Shown: positions 23,480 to 35,187, numbered from the stretch's first letter. The stretch: 64,000 nt of DNA from Phocoena phocoena (GCF_963924675.1 NC_089239.1:32697818-32761817); one strand, 5' to 3'. The notes: a model not told the origin generated them from the letters alone. Numbers and translations: made by a program.

Positions 23480-23549
23480 AAGCTGTTACTGCTTTGGCAG
23501 TGACGGAAAGCTCGTGGCCTCCCATCCAAGTACTAATCAGGCCTGACCT
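23480..23549 (-). pseudogene. 5S rRNA pseudogene fragment (3' half)
   Basis: On the minus strand, 28 bases at 23516-23543 match vertebrate 5S rRNA nucleotides about 65-92 with two mismatches. The core includes 'ttagtacttggatggga', which is distinctive of 5S and covers the C-box of the internal promoter. The bases beyond it (towards 23480) correspond loosely to the 5S 3' end, with insertions. The 5' half of the gene, including the A box, is absent: L1 sequence begins at about 23550. It cannot make 5S rRNA. I read it as a retrocopied or truncated 5S-derived fragment. Confidence 0.72.
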
Positions 23550-23876
23550 CAAAGTTGTAGCCATGTCAGATAAGTGAGTTCTAGAGAGCTGCTGTACAGC
23601 ACGGTGCCTATGGTTAAAATACGGTATTGCGCACTTCAGAATTTGTTAAGAGGGCAGATCTCACGTTAAGCATTATTACCACAAAAACAAACAAACAAAA
23701 AAATCCCCAAAGAGACACAAGGAAACTTTGCGATATGTTGAATATGTCTATTACCTTGATTGTGGTGATGGTATCGTGTGTACGTATGTTTCAAACTCGT
23801 CAAATTATAGACAATAGGTGCAGTTGTTTATATATCAATTATACCTTAATAAAGTTGCTAAAAAATAAAAAGAAAA
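23550..23876 (+). mobile_element. Old L1 3' end (L1MA/MB-like), sense
   Basis: Consistent L1 3' UTR order: 'aaagttgtagccatgtcagataagtgagttctagagagctgctgtacag', 'gtgcctatggttaaaatacggtattg', 'ttgttaagagggcagatctcacgttaag', 'attaccttgattgtggtgatgg', 'gtgcagttgtttatatatcaattataccttaataaagttgctaaaaaa'. The last block includes the AATAAA polyadenylation signal and the A-rich end. The 95-codon frame across it is not a gene. Confidence 0.9.
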
Positions 23877-23880
23877 TTTG

Positions 23881-24780
23881 TGACCGTCAGATAGTCAATG
23901 CGATATTTCTCTAGAAGCATACGGCTCTTCTTTAGTGAATGAGTCATTTCATCGCCTCAGGGAGCTGTGATCATTAGTGTTGTTTTCCTACGATTCCTGC
24001 ATTTCTAGTGACAGCTTTCCTGGCATTCATCCTCCACTCAAACACTGTGGTAAGCCTCCAATCCTCTGTATTTATAACGTTCTGATTGAAATATCTAGGT
24101 TAGATCTATCCTCTGATCAAAACCTACCAAGAGAGTCAGCAATTTTTATCTTCCTTGAGAGTAGGTCATAATTTCATCATAATTTCAATAAATGAGATAA
24201 ACACATCCCCATCATTTAAACAAAATCCGATGATATAAGTTTTGGCGAGCGCTGTGGGAGTGGCAATAATTTATAAAGGTAGATGTGGTAACAGTTTGGG
24301 TAGCAGCATCTAGTATCCAACAACTGTGGAATTTTGGTAGAAACTGCAGTGTATCTGTGCCATGAGAGGACTGATTCTGTGTTACTATTTTGGGTATCAT
24401 CCCTGTGACTGTGTAATTACATTTTTATTTCTTTAACAATCTTGAGCTTCCATTGATCTTAACACCAGTTTCTAATAATTTTATTTTCCTACTTCAATTT
24501 TGCAGTTTGTTTTGTTTTGTTTTTTGCCTTCACACTCAACACCAAAACCTGAATGACAGAGCAACTGGTGCATGTACTGATTATACACAAAGAGTAGGCT
24601 ACCTGGGTACATGAGGGAGAAGCCATCTGGACTGGTGGGACTTAAAGCAGTGAAGATCCAGTTAAGGACAAGGGATGGCTTTATGTCAGTTCAAGGAGTG
24701 CAGTTATAAAACAATTCATCAAACGATCCCCTTTCACCACCTGGAAAAATGAACACCATGTAGGAAAGGGCAGGAATATA
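23881..24780. other. No feature firmly recognised
   Basis: Mixed sequence. A (TTTTG)n patch lies at about 24508-24527. I see no coding, RNA or named repeat signal elsewhere. Confidence 0.4.
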
Positions 24781-25020
24781 TAAAGTAGCAACCCATGTCC
24801 TTTCCCAGCACCCCCTATCCTCCTATAAACTATGTTTTTTCCTTCGCATAGCATCCATCTTCATTAGATGTGTCATATATTCACTCAATTTGTTTATTGC
24901 TTGTCTCATTTTACTAAACTGTTAGTTCCATAGGATAAAGATACCTCTTTATTCACTGCTGTGTCACTGCTGTGATGGAGTCTCACCAATCACTTTGTAC
25001 TGAATGGATAAATGAGTTAA
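24780..25020 (+). repeat. LINE-2 3' end
   Basis: 'ttagttccataggataaagatacctctttattcactgctgtgtcactgctgtg' matches the L2 end 'aagctccatgagggcagggactttgtctgttttgttcactgctgtatccccagc', ending in 'actgaatggataaatgagtt' (L2: 'tgttgaatgaatgaatga'). Confidence 0.74.
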
Positions 25021-28000
25021 AGACCACAGCAATAAACTGTCACTGCCACAGAAGAAAATTCAGTATTTCTACTTTATTATTTCAAATACTATAGAGGAAG
25101 GCTGATCCTTTCAAATACTCTGCTTAAATAAAAAGGATGCAAACTTCACATTTCTATGTTGTCTGACTGGGCTAAATTCCATAATTCTATAATTATGCTA
25201 AAGTACATTCTTATCTTTTTCAGCCACACAGCTAAGAAAACTGATTAAAAAAATCAAATTTCAAATCCTCTATTGCCAAATTTAAATAACACTTGAACTC
25301 ATAACCTTTTAGATTTTCTATGTAACATTTGGGAATTGATTGAAAAAGAGAATGGGGGTCAAATTTGAAGGTCTGAATTCACTCATTCAACAAATCTCTT
25401 TTGAGAGTTTATTACATTCTACATCCTGTTCTAGATGCTGGAAAAAAACCCAATACCACTTTGCCATAAACATTATCTTATAATGAAGAGTCTCCCTTGC
25501 TAGTAGGATCATTTCTTCCTCTCCCTTCTGAAGATCCATTAGCAACCTCTCCTGAAAGAAAAATCTTGCAAGAAGAAAGAAATATTATGCAAGTCTCCCC
25601 CTTTTCTCCAGACTGTACCAGATTAGATCATGCTCTGTGGATGAATTACCAAGTCAAACCTCGGAGCAGAAGACCTACATGTAAGGACTTAAGGACTCTA
25701 AAGTTGTTCTAAATTTCATTATTTAGAATAAAATCAGGAGAAGAAAATCTGTGAATGGTTTCTGAAGGCTGGAAAAAATTAAGGTTGAACATAATTTTGG
25801 TTGGCTTGAATTTATGAATATGAATGCATTTGCCAGATATTCTGTACTCGGTGTGCTAGGTCAAGCAGATGGGAGTGTTTATAATCACTCTTCTTGATTA
25901 GATGATATATTTGGATTCAGTAGTGGGCCATGAAGACTAAATTTGAAATCCCAGAAATCCCTGATTAAAATGTAGTGAACAGACTTTAAGAACACAGAGA
26001 AAATTTCTGAGTAGATTTATCAGGTGTAAGACACTCCCTGCCCCCAAACAATGCCCTCTGAATGGACACAGAGGCCAGTTCATTCACCAAGTCATTAAGA
26101 AATCTACTGAACACAGTCCATAGTGGTCTTGCCTATGGCCACCAGAGTGAATTCCCCGTAATGAACCTGGTCGCTGTACATTCATTGTTCACTGTAGGGA
26201 GATACTCCAGTTAAACGGGCTTTTCTGATTTCAATTGGGACCTCAGAATTCCCAGGACAGCAAAGTCTCAGAAAGTATTTCAAAACATCGCAGGTATGTT
26301 CCATAATTCTTGTTCCTAGAATTCCTCAAATATAATTGCTGCTACGTTTGCAGAGTAAATATGTACTAGGACACTAAAAAAATCTTGAAAATAACATTAC
26401 AGAAAATATTCAAAACTGGCTCTGAGCTCTTCATGAATTCTGGGCAAACTGAACACCTCTGGGGTCCACCGCCGAGAGTGAAGCTTTCTTTGTCAAGTGA
26501 TAAATACTTCTCTTAGTGAGTCTTTTAATCCTACCTAAAATTATTTTTCTGGTTTTTAAACATATATTTGTAATAGCATTCGGCAGAATTCTCATATTTG
26601 CTCTAATCCTTATAAGATCATTTGAGCATGAGGGACCAAACTGAAACATCTTTCTCCCAAAATACTCAACCAAAGGCAATACTATTTCACTTGGGGAATC
26701 ACAGAGATTAGTGTCACCACAAAGACATAAAATAAGATTTCCTGGTTGTTCTCAAAAGAAGTCACACGGTTTTGGGAGAAAGATAGTGGTTTAACATGTT
26801 TCATTAATTGGAAACTTCAAATTCGGAGATTTTACCTGACGTGTACTCCTCACTTGAGCAAATCAGTAGAGCCCTACGATTTGATAAGTACCACCTAAAC
26901 TGTCAAAGGTGGGGTTTTCCCCTCTCACTCCAATAGTCAGAGAATACCAGAAGCTGAAGGCAGAGATAACAGCATATGTTCATTCTATCACACTGGGTTT
27001 TAGTCACCCTTTGGCTCTAAGACACAAATGAGAATAAAAGGGCCTTAAAGGTCCAACACCGCATGGGACATTACAGCATAAATTCCTCACATCTCCCTAC
27101 TGATAGTACTTAGAGAACACAGGATATCTGGTATAATATATACTGTTAAGAATTATTTGGGGCATAAAGTAGGGGATTAATTCCATAAAATTAAATCCAT
27201 AAAATGACAGATGTGTCTGTCATTTCAGTAAAATTTCTGTTGATCTAGTGTTCTAGGGTACGTAAAATAACTGTTTCCAAAATGAATGAAGAGACATCGT
27301 TCTTTAAGGTAATCTTTAAGCCACAAAAAACACACCTGTGCCGATCTGAACATTTTCCACTGAATGGAAATAAAGCTAAAAGGATTTCTAGATCTCCACA
27401 CTGCTGTGCTGTCTCACAGCAAAGCAGACACATCACGGAAGGTTGATTACATTTGGAGAAGCAACGTTTACTCTTGATTATTTGGGATATGGATTTCTTT
27501 CTTCTACTTACTGTTAGTCCAAGCATACTTGGACTTGCTTAATGCCTTATATCACATCATGAGAAACCTAGTAATGGCAATGATTTTATGCAAATAATTC
27601 AATGTATGAACATATATTTAATATGATAGGTTGAGGTCCATGGCATTCATTGGTGGGAAGACTTTAAATCCAGGATTGTCTGAAACGGTCCTGGATTAGA
27701 CCAATTTTTGTGGTAAACCTATTAATATTATCCTCATTTCTCTTCTAGACTCTTCAAAAGTGTTTTTATTTATATGATAAATACATTTTTACAAAACCCG
27801 CCTCCTTCACTGGACTTACCATACTGCCCCTCACATTAGAACAACAGTCCTTACAATATGAAGTGACATACTGAAAATTTAGTAATGAAGTCAGCTGATG
27901 ATATATGCAGACGTTAGCTGAGTAGCTCTAGGGGTACACTAGCAATGCATGATGGAGTTTCCTCTCCTTCAGTTAGAACGTAGAGTTTTAAAAAATAAAA

Positions 28001-28544
28001 ACAAAAAGAAAAGAACAAAAATAGATGGAAAAAGCAGTCATATCTTTCACTATTACATGTGATGATTCAACTGAAAAAACAAAAACAAGAAAATCTGCTT
28101 TTCCTTCTCCTCCTTCCCTGGCCTACTGGGATTATCTGGCTTAGAATTTTTGCTTTCCTAGTGAGAAATACTTCACTGGTATACACATATTGGTTGCTTC
28201 AATAGGAAGATAAGGTTTTTACTGAACTAGCAGGCAACAGCAAGAGTTACCTTGATGAGTAAGGGGATTAATCTTAACTATCATTAATAGGGATACTGAT
28301 AATTTAGGTCCAAAGGAAAAGGTAACTGTAATCTAGAGAATTTTTAAGGGCATCCTCTGATGATTCCACTGAGGAAGAGTCAAACCGCAAGGGCTCAGAA
28401 CACTCAGGAATCACATTTTAGGTTATACTACTGGGTAATAAGCTATTGTATTATTTTGAATATGTTTCAGAGTCTTTTTTTAAATTCCTGAAGCAAAGTA
28501 GATGTCTATAATACACTTTTGTGAATCAAATAACTTCTCATAAT
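25021..28544. other. Long stretch with little recognisable
   Basis: No gene, and no repeat that I can name with confidence across about 3.5 kb. 'ttcactcattcaacaaatctcttttgagagtttattacattctacatcctgttctagatgctgg' near 25379 is a fragment of a common ancient interspersed repeat (MIR/L2-like). The short frames on both strands (for example 26431-26679 and 27245-27526 on the minus strand) lack recognisable domains and codon bias. This is the longest stretch poor in young repeats. Confidence 0.42.
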
Positions 28545-28695
28545 AATAATGAGGGTAATGATGATGATAGAAAATATTTGTATTTCTTAATATGTCTCGA
28601 CACTGTTCTCAGTATATTTTATAGATAACTAAATTAGTCCTACTTTCTAAGGTAGATATTATTGTTAACATATGTTTATTAGGACATGTAAATCT
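28545..28695 (+). repeat. MIR SINE relic (degenerate)
   Basis: 'taatatgtctcgacactgttctcagtatattttatag' then 'tagtcctactttctaaggtagatattattgttaaca' follows the MIR order 'tgccaggcactgttctaagcactttacatg ... aggtaggtactattattatcc'. Plus strand. Confidence 0.62.
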
Positions 28696-28700
28696 AAAAG

Positions 28701-30053
28701 AGAACTTTTATAACTTTCTTAAAAATGTCTGTTTCTGCTAGCTGATGGAATAAGCACTACTATAGAAATGAAATAGAGCTAAATTTAAAGACCAGAGAGG
28801 ATAAAAAGTGAAGTTAGAAGGGTTGAAATCCTACTGGTCATTCTTAACCCTTTTGCCAAAGCCAACCACATGGAAATCTTCAATAAAGATGATACCCTGC
28901 GTCTCACTCTTTTCTCCTTATATTCCAGTAGTGTTTCAATTTTACAGTGTAAAGCGAGGAATCAAGAAAGCTATTGATTGCTAAGAAAATGTAAGTATCA
29001 CTATTATCTTTACATATTAAGTTGGGTGAAAAATTCTGGTTGATTATCTTAAGATCTTCAAAATAATTTAATCAACTTCTGAATCTGAATATTAAATTAT
29101 TTGCTAAACTTTCAGAGGCACAAGAGAAAAAGTCAGCTTTTTGAAAATATAACACTCATCTCTGGTGATTTATGTACATCTGTGAACACTGATTTTTAAA
29201 CTGGTCAGGACTTCTCTGAGTGATGGCAGGGAATAGAAGGCAGGCTTTATATCAGCAAACACTTAACAACTTCCAGCAGATGTTGTAAGAGGCTTCACTG
29301 ATTTGTCCTACAATCAGCAGGGCAATTGTTTCATTTTGATTCTCTGTGAAATCTAATGTATCCATTTTAGTCTGACTGACTGACACATGAATCGTTACTC
29401 TCATGAATTTTCTGTACCATTCTAAATGCAACCTGATGGACAATGCTTTCATAAAAGACTAAATAATTTTTATCTTTCTAAAAATTTTAAGCAGCAATGT
29501 CTAGTGAACATTTATGCACAATCCAAGGGGTTTATAGTCTCACCTAAATTTGGAGTCATGGGGAAAATGTATATTTTACACATATAAATCAACTTAAATC
29601 ATTTCATTTTACAAAGCCTTGTCCATACAACAATAATATTTAGCAAGAGCCAAGTAAAAAAAAAAATGTAGTGATTTCTTTGAAATTTTCTAATATCTCA
29701 AATATAAGAAATGGTAAATAAGAAATGCATTGCCTAAAAAAGCCAATACTATGAACCTCAAAATTTGGAATTTATTTAAAATTATGTTTTTTCTCTCTTT
29801 TCTTTAGTATAAAGAATTTTTTTTCTGCTCAGACTTTGTCAGTACTTAATAATCCATGTTTCCTTAAAGTAAATATATCACAGAGAATAACAGATTTTGA
29901 AGATACTAAAAACAAACAAACAAAAACAAGCAGAAATTAACTTTTAACATACTTATTTCAATAAGTACTACTTTGGAATAGTCACCAAGCTGTACAATAT
30001 ACTTAATCCAAAATCACCTTTATTAATATAGCCAGTTTTGACACACTTCTTTT
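28701..30053. other. No feature recognised
   Basis: AT-rich sequence with two small homopolymer patches and an (AAAC)n patch at about 29910-29925. No gene or named repeat is visible. Confidence 0.42.
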
Positions 30054-30065
30054 AAATTTACATTT

Positions 30066-30416
30066 GGGACTTCCCTGGTGGCGCAGTGGTTAAAGAATCC
30101 GCCTGCTAATGCAGGGGACACGGGTTCCAGCCCTGGCCCAGGAAGATCCCACATGCCACAGAGCAACTAAGCCAGTGGGACACAGCTACTAAGCCTGTAC
30201 TCTAGAGCCCGCGAGCTACAACTACTGAGCCTGCGTGCCACAACTACTGAAGCCCGCATGCCTAGAGCCCGTGCTCCGCAACAAGAGAAGCCACCGCAAT
30301 GAGAATCCCGCACACCGCAACGAAGAGTAGCCCCCGCTCGCCGCAACTAGAGAAAGCCTGCACGCAGCAATGAAGACCCAACGCAGCCAAAAATAAATTA
30401 ATTTAAAAAAAATAAT
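30066..30416 (+). mobile_element. CHR-type tRNA-Glu SINE, long form
   Basis: The second long-form copy and the better preserved: 'gggacttccctggtggcgcagtggttaaagaatccgcctgctaatgcagggg', then the 'gagcctgcgtgccacaactactgaagcccgc' modules, 'cttcgc'-type CpG-rich right part and 'acgcagccaaaaataaattaattt' tail. The TSD is short and imperfect: 'aaatttacattt' at 30054-30065 and 'aaatttacaattt' at 30417-30429. The minus-strand open frame across it is not a gene. Confidence 0.94.
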
Positions 30417-30429
30417 AAATTTACAATTT

Positions 30430-31104
30430 AAACATTTCTGGAAGATCTTTAGTACCCTGTGATGACAAATTTTCATCATCACTGGAAGACAGTAGGATTT
30501 ATTTTTTAGACAGAAAGAGTAATCCAAATGAATTATACAGTTTTCTCAAAAGCAAGATGTAATACAATGCAATAGGATTAATTATCTTATGTGTGACAAG
30601 AAATGGTGATTTAAATGAGTTTCAAAATGAAGGTGACACATTTGGCAAAGAAATGTTGACTTACTCTTTTAAGAGTCTCATAATTTAAAGAGGCCGGCTA
30701 CTTAAACATATATTTTGGCATACGTATAAATTAATCGTATTAATATAAACTCAAAGATGCTAAGCTACATGAGAATGATAATTAGTGGAATACTTACCCC
30801 CAAACTCCAGCTATGTCTCATTGAGAACATTTGTTTAAAATCCAGTTTGTGATTCATAATCCAGAAAACTGACATATATTTTATTTAGAATATCTAGAGA
30901 AAAGGATTGTTCACTTTGTTTATTTTGTGATGAGTAATACATCCAACAGGATCCTGGCAGATAACATAATATACTAAAATCTCGGTGATTGATTAAAAAT
31001 AACTTACAAAATTTTTCAGGGATAAGGGAAAGCAACAAGAGATGGTGAAGCATCTCAGAACTAGCAACAGTAGTAAGAGGAGGCTGTGCTAAAAGAGACA
31101 GGTG
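30430..31104. other. No feature recognised
   Basis: AT-rich sequence between a SINE and an MLT1 LTR. No coding or repeat signal that I can support. Confidence 0.42.
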
Positions 31105-31475
31105 TGGGAGTGTATTCATTTGCAAGGGCTGCCATAACAAATTATAAGAGTGAGTGGCTGAAACAACAGACATTTATTTTCTAATGATTCTGGAGCACAG
31201 AAGTCTGAGATCAGGGTGTCAGCAGGGTTAATTTGATTTGTGGCTTTTCTCCTGGGCTTATTGATGGTCCTTTGCCTGTGCAAGTGTGTTTTCTAATCTC
31301 CTCTTCTTATAAAGACACTAATCATACTGGATTAGGGCCCACCCTAATGACTTCATTTAATCTTAATTACCTGTTTTAAAGACCTAACTCCAAATACAGT
31401 CACATTCTGAGGTACTGGGGTTTACGACCTTGACATGAATTTTGGGGAGACACAATTCAGCCCAAAGCAGGGACC
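31105..31475 (-). mobile_element. MLT1-type (ERVL-MaLR) solo LTR, antisense
   Basis: Antisense MaLR landmarks: 'gggctgccataacaaattataagagtgagtggctgaaacaacagacatttattttct', 'agcacagaagtctgagatcagggtgtcagcagggtt', 'atctcctcttcttataaagacactaatcatactggattagggcccaccctaatgac', 'gttttaaagacctaactccaaatacagtcacattctgaggtac', and the terminal 'ggggagacacaattcagcccaaagcag'. Some internal sequence (the U3/R middle) is deleted. It is well preserved for this family. No internal retroviral genes are present. Confidence 0.9.
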
Positions 31476-32105
31476 CTTTGCTAGAAGCTATAGAAAGCTT
31501 AACCTGCAGGAGAAACCCCCCAATAGGAGGCTTCTGTGGAGTATACAGCTATTATCAATTACAATTCTACCCTCCTCCGCCCTCTTATTTCCTCACTGAA
31601 GTCAACCAGAAGAAGTGACAAGAGTCTGTTCAAAAGCTCCTCAGCTGGGAAGTGTAGAGAATAGATGTGAAAGGACAACTCCATTTAACACAGCAACCTC
31701 TTTTCCACACAGTTTATCTGAATGAAACCCTGTTATCCCAACTCAGGGAAGCCACAAATTTTGTATCAGACACTGTATTATTAAGGATGATTTTAATTCA
31801 GTTATATTCCCACCTGAAAATAAGGCAAGCTTCAAATAAATTATGTGGTGGGGGGAGACTATAAAAAGAAAATTTAATTCACATAAAATGTAGCTGCTAG
31901 CTAGAGTAATGCTTCTTAAACTGTCGTGAGACTTAAGATGTTAATCCTAACTTCCTTCCTATAGCATTCATTTCATTTTCCTCCCGCTATATCTGCCAGC
32001 ATGTTGGTGAGATGAAGTTCCCTCTGGTGCAATCATGAAAATTTTCATTTCCTCAAGTTTTGAATCCTTGATGGTCTGTTCCTAATGTTTTCTCTCTCTC
32101 TCATT
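31476..32105. other. No feature firmly recognised
   Basis: Moderately complex sequence directly after the LTR, ending in a (TC)n patch near 32090. It could be MaLR internal remnant or unique DNA; I cannot tell. Confidence 0.38.
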
Positions 32106-32855
32106 TTTTTTTAATAAATAAGATAAATGTTAATTTGGGGGTAATTTTAGCTTTACAGAAAGGATTTAAAGATAGTACAGAGTGTTCCAACATATATTTT
32201 ACTCATTTTCCCCTAATGCTAACATCTTACATACCACGGCACATTTGTCAAAACTAAAAATTAATGTTAGTGCATTAGTATTAACTAAACTTGAGGTTTT
32301 ATATGAATCTCAGTAGTTTTTCTATTAATGCCTTTTTTTCTGTTCCAGAATCCAATCACAGATGGTCACTTTGCATTTTGTTATCATGTGCCCTAAGTCT
32401 CTACTATTCCGTGACAGTTTTTCAGACTCTCCTTGTTTTTTGTTTGTTTGTTTTCCCATGACTTTGACAGCTCTGAAGAGTTGTACAAAGTCCCTCAATT
32501 GGGGTGTGGCTATTTTCTTTGTCCCACTGTTGCACTGGGTTATGGATTTTGAGGACAAACAGATGGAGGTGAAGTGCTCTTCTTCACACTGTGTCAGGTA
32601 TCAAAAGGTTGATACCAAAATGCCCTATTGCTGATGCACTTAACCTTGATCACTTAGTTAAGGTTGGTTAGGGAGGTGTTTGCTGAATTTCTCTATTGTA
32701 AGTTACTATTTTCTCATTTCCATATTCTATTATTTGGAAGCAATCACTAATTCCAGCCCATTTTGGGGGAGGGATGAATAAGCTCCATCTCAGAAAGGGA
32801 AGAAACCCATATCAATATATCATTTGGGATTATTCTGTAAAGAAGCTTTCTAACA
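32106..32855 (-). mobile_element. Ancient L1 (L1M-type) 3' UTR, antisense
   Basis: Begins with a T run (a poly-A tail read in reverse) and continues 'gggggtaattttagctttacagaaagg', 'agatagtacagagtgttcc', 'cccctaatgctaacatcttacata', 'gcacatttgtcaaaactaa', 'ctgttccagaatccaatcacag', 'tgaagtgctcttcttcacactgtgtcagg', 'cttaaccttgatcacttagttaagg', 'ttggaagcaatcactaattccagcccat'. This is an order I know from old L1M 3' ends in antisense. Two overlapping frames of 77 and 90 codons here are not genes. Confidence 0.72.
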
Positions 32856-33081
32856 CTATCCGTCCCCATCTCCCCACTGGTAACCACTTGTTTGTTCTCT
32901 GATATCTGTGAGTCTGCTTCTTTTCTGTTATACTCACTAATCTGTTGTATTTTTAAGATTCCACGTGTAAGTGTTATCACACAGTATTTGTCTTTGTCTG
33001 ACTTATAATGCCCTCCAAGTCCATTCATGTTGCTGCAATTGGCAAAATTTCATTCTTTTTTATGGCTGAGTAATATTCCAT

Positions 33082-33148
<67 letters not shown>

Positions 33149-33568
33149 CACACCTTTATCCATTCATCTGTTGATGGACACTTAGGTTGCTTCCATATCT
33201 TGGCAACTGTAAATAATGCTGCTATGAACACTGGGATGCATGTATCTTTTCAAATTAGTGTTTTTGCTTTTTTGGATATATACCCAGGAGTGGACTTGGT
33301 ATCATATGGTAGTTCTAATTTAAGTTTTTTGAGAAACCTCCATACTGTTCTCCATAGTGGCTGTACCAGTTTACATTCCCACCAACAGTGTATGAGGGTT
33401 CCCTTTTCTCCACACCCTCACCAACATTTTTTGTGTTCTTTTTGATGATAGCCATTCTGACAGGTGTGAGGTGATATTGTGGTTTTGATTTGCATTTCCC
33501 TGATGATTAGTGATGTTGAGCATCTTTTCATGTTCCTGTTGGCCTCTGCATTTCCTCTTTGGAAAAAT
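32856..33568 (-). mobile_element. L1 3' part (ORF2 C-terminus and UTR), antisense arm of an inverted L1
   Basis: Antisense L1: 'ccactggtaaccacttgtttgttctctg', 'atggctgagtaatattccattg', 'atccattcatctgttgatggacacttaggttgcttcc', 'ggatatatacccaggagtgga', 'accagtttacattcccaccaacagtgtatgagggttccc', 'tttgatttgcatttccctgatgattagtgatgttgagcatctttt'. On the minus strand part of this reads as ORF2 C-terminal protein ('[17 protein letters not shown]' and '[12 protein letters not shown]'). A compound microsatellite sits in it. The distal 3' UTR and poly-A of this copy are missing at about 32856. See the partner arm just downstream. Confidence 0.9.
33082..33146. repeat. (TG)n(TA)n compound microsatellite
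   Basis: About 11 TG units run into about 21 TA units. It occupies the site in the antisense L1 3' end where this family carries a (TG)(TA) tract, so it expanded from L1 sequence. Alternating purine-pyrimidine DNA of this kind can adopt Z or cruciform forms. Tyr/Ile and Val/Cys repeats in open frames across it are artefacts. Confidence 0.97.
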
Positions 33569-34356
33569 ATTGTTAAAATGAGCATCCTACTAAAGGCAGT
33601 CTACAGATTCAATGCAATCCCTATCAAAATACCAATACCAATGGCATTTTTCACAGAACTAGAACAAATAATTTTAAAATTTGTATGGAAACACAAAAGA
33701 CCCCAAATAGCCAAAACAATCTTGACAAAGAAGAACAGAGCAGGAGGAAACATGTTCCCTGACTTCACACTATATTAGAAAGCTAATGTGTCTGGCACAA
33801 AAACAGACACATGGATCAGTGAAACAGAATAGAGAGCCCAGAAATAAACCTACACACCTATGGTCAATTAGTCTATGACATAGGAGACAAGAATATCCAA
33901 CAGAGAAAAGACAGTCACTTCAATAAGTGGTGCTGGGAATACTGGACAGCTATATAGTAAAGAATGAAATTAGAATATTCTCTAATACCGTATACAAAAA
34001 TAAACTCAAAATGGATTAAAACCTAAACATAAGACTGGATACTATAAAATTCCTTGAGGAAAACACAGGCAGAACACCCTTTGACATAAATCGTAGCAAT
34101 ATCTTTTTTGATCTGCCTCCTAAAGCAAAGGAAATAAAAGCAAAAATAAACAAATAGGACCTAATTAAACTTAAAAGCTTTCGCACAGAAAAGCAAGCCA
34201 TCGACAAAACGAAGAGACAACCTACTGAATAGGGGAAAGTATTTGCAAATGATATGACCAATAAGGAGTTAATATCCAACATACATAAACAGCTCATTCA
34301 ACTCAACATCAGAAAAACAAAGAACTCAATTAAAAAATGGGCAGAAGAACTGCCCA
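33569..34356 (+). mobile_element. L1 ORF2 segment, sense arm of an inverted L1
   Basis: Plus-strand L1 ORF2 reading '[20 protein letters not shown]', then '[20 protein letters not shown]' and '[13 protein letters not shown]', followed by decayed sequence for the 'KWCWEYWTA' and 'INSKWIKT' regions, up to 'IKKWAEEL' at the right edge. It ends about 10 bases short, in L1 coordinates, of where the antisense arm at 33568 begins. Together the two arms make one L1 whose 5' portion is inverted, the twin-priming arrangement. Stop codons interrupt it after about 33778. Confidence 0.9.
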
Positions 34357-35096
34357 AAACAAATACAGCTTTTGTTTTTATTATAATTTTTTAATCATTA
34401 TCCTTAGGGTTTCTAGTCAAAACACTGTTTTCTGAAGTTATTTAAGTCAGCTCGTTTACTTAAAACTGTCTATATGTTAGTGACATTTATTTTTAGCATT
34501 GTATCAATAGCATAATAAATCATATTCATTTATTTTGCTTCTTTGTTGTTACCTTACCTACTAACATTGTTCCCCTCACTTGCCTGCAATCCTTTGAAAT
34601 GTTTAACTTTGCATGATCTCTTTGTAGATGATAGACCTAGAGGAGTGACTTTTGGTTTCATAGAACACATGCCTTGTTTCATACTCAATGTTTTAATCAT
34701 TAGGTTATACATGTATTAATTATACTTGCATCTAAAGGTTAAAAATTAACAAAGCATACACGAATAAACATAACATTAAAACTTAAATGTGAAAACATTC
34801 TTGCAGTTAATTAAGAAAATATAAATAAAATAATCAACGAGCAAAATTTTCCTAAAACAAACATTTGTACCTGTATCCAGAGTCTCAACATAGAATCTTA
34901 GATAATGATTCTATTATCCCAATAGATTACCTTAATTTTTCTATGAAATTATATGGTTTAACTAGATAATTACTAGGGTATCTTTTAGCTATCAATTTAA
35001 ATCTAATCCTTAGATAAAATGCTTTAAAGAAAAAAAAGCATAGGTATTTAATGTTCTACTATTTCAAAGTGACTAAATTTTACAATTTAAATAGTC
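34357..35096. other. No feature recognised
   Basis: AT-rich sequence to the right of the inverted L1. No target-site duplication partner could be found here for the L1, and no gene is seen. Confidence 0.42.
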
Positions 35097-35105
35097 TCTC
35101 TGCCC

Positions 35106-35184
<79 letters not shown>

Positions 35185-35187
35185 CAT
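35106..35187. repeat. (TC)n(TA)n compound microsatellite
   Basis: About 20 TC units (35111-35150) followed by 'tacatata' and about 12 TA units, closing with 'catacat'. A pyrimidine tract next to an AT tract. Confidence 0.97.

Noticed and set aside
23480..23549. Functional 5S rRNA gene
   Set aside because: The 5' half with the A box and the terminator are missing, and the 3' end is disrupted.
29910..29930. (AAAC)n patches as significant microsatellites (also near 57727)
   Set aside because: Only three or four units each, too short to be notable.
33083..33445. 120-codon frame with Val-Cys and Tyr-Ile repeats followed by '[28 protein letters not shown]'
   Set aside because: Antisense L1 plus a microsatellite. 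The peptide is the well-known reverse-strand reading of the L1 3' end, not a protein.
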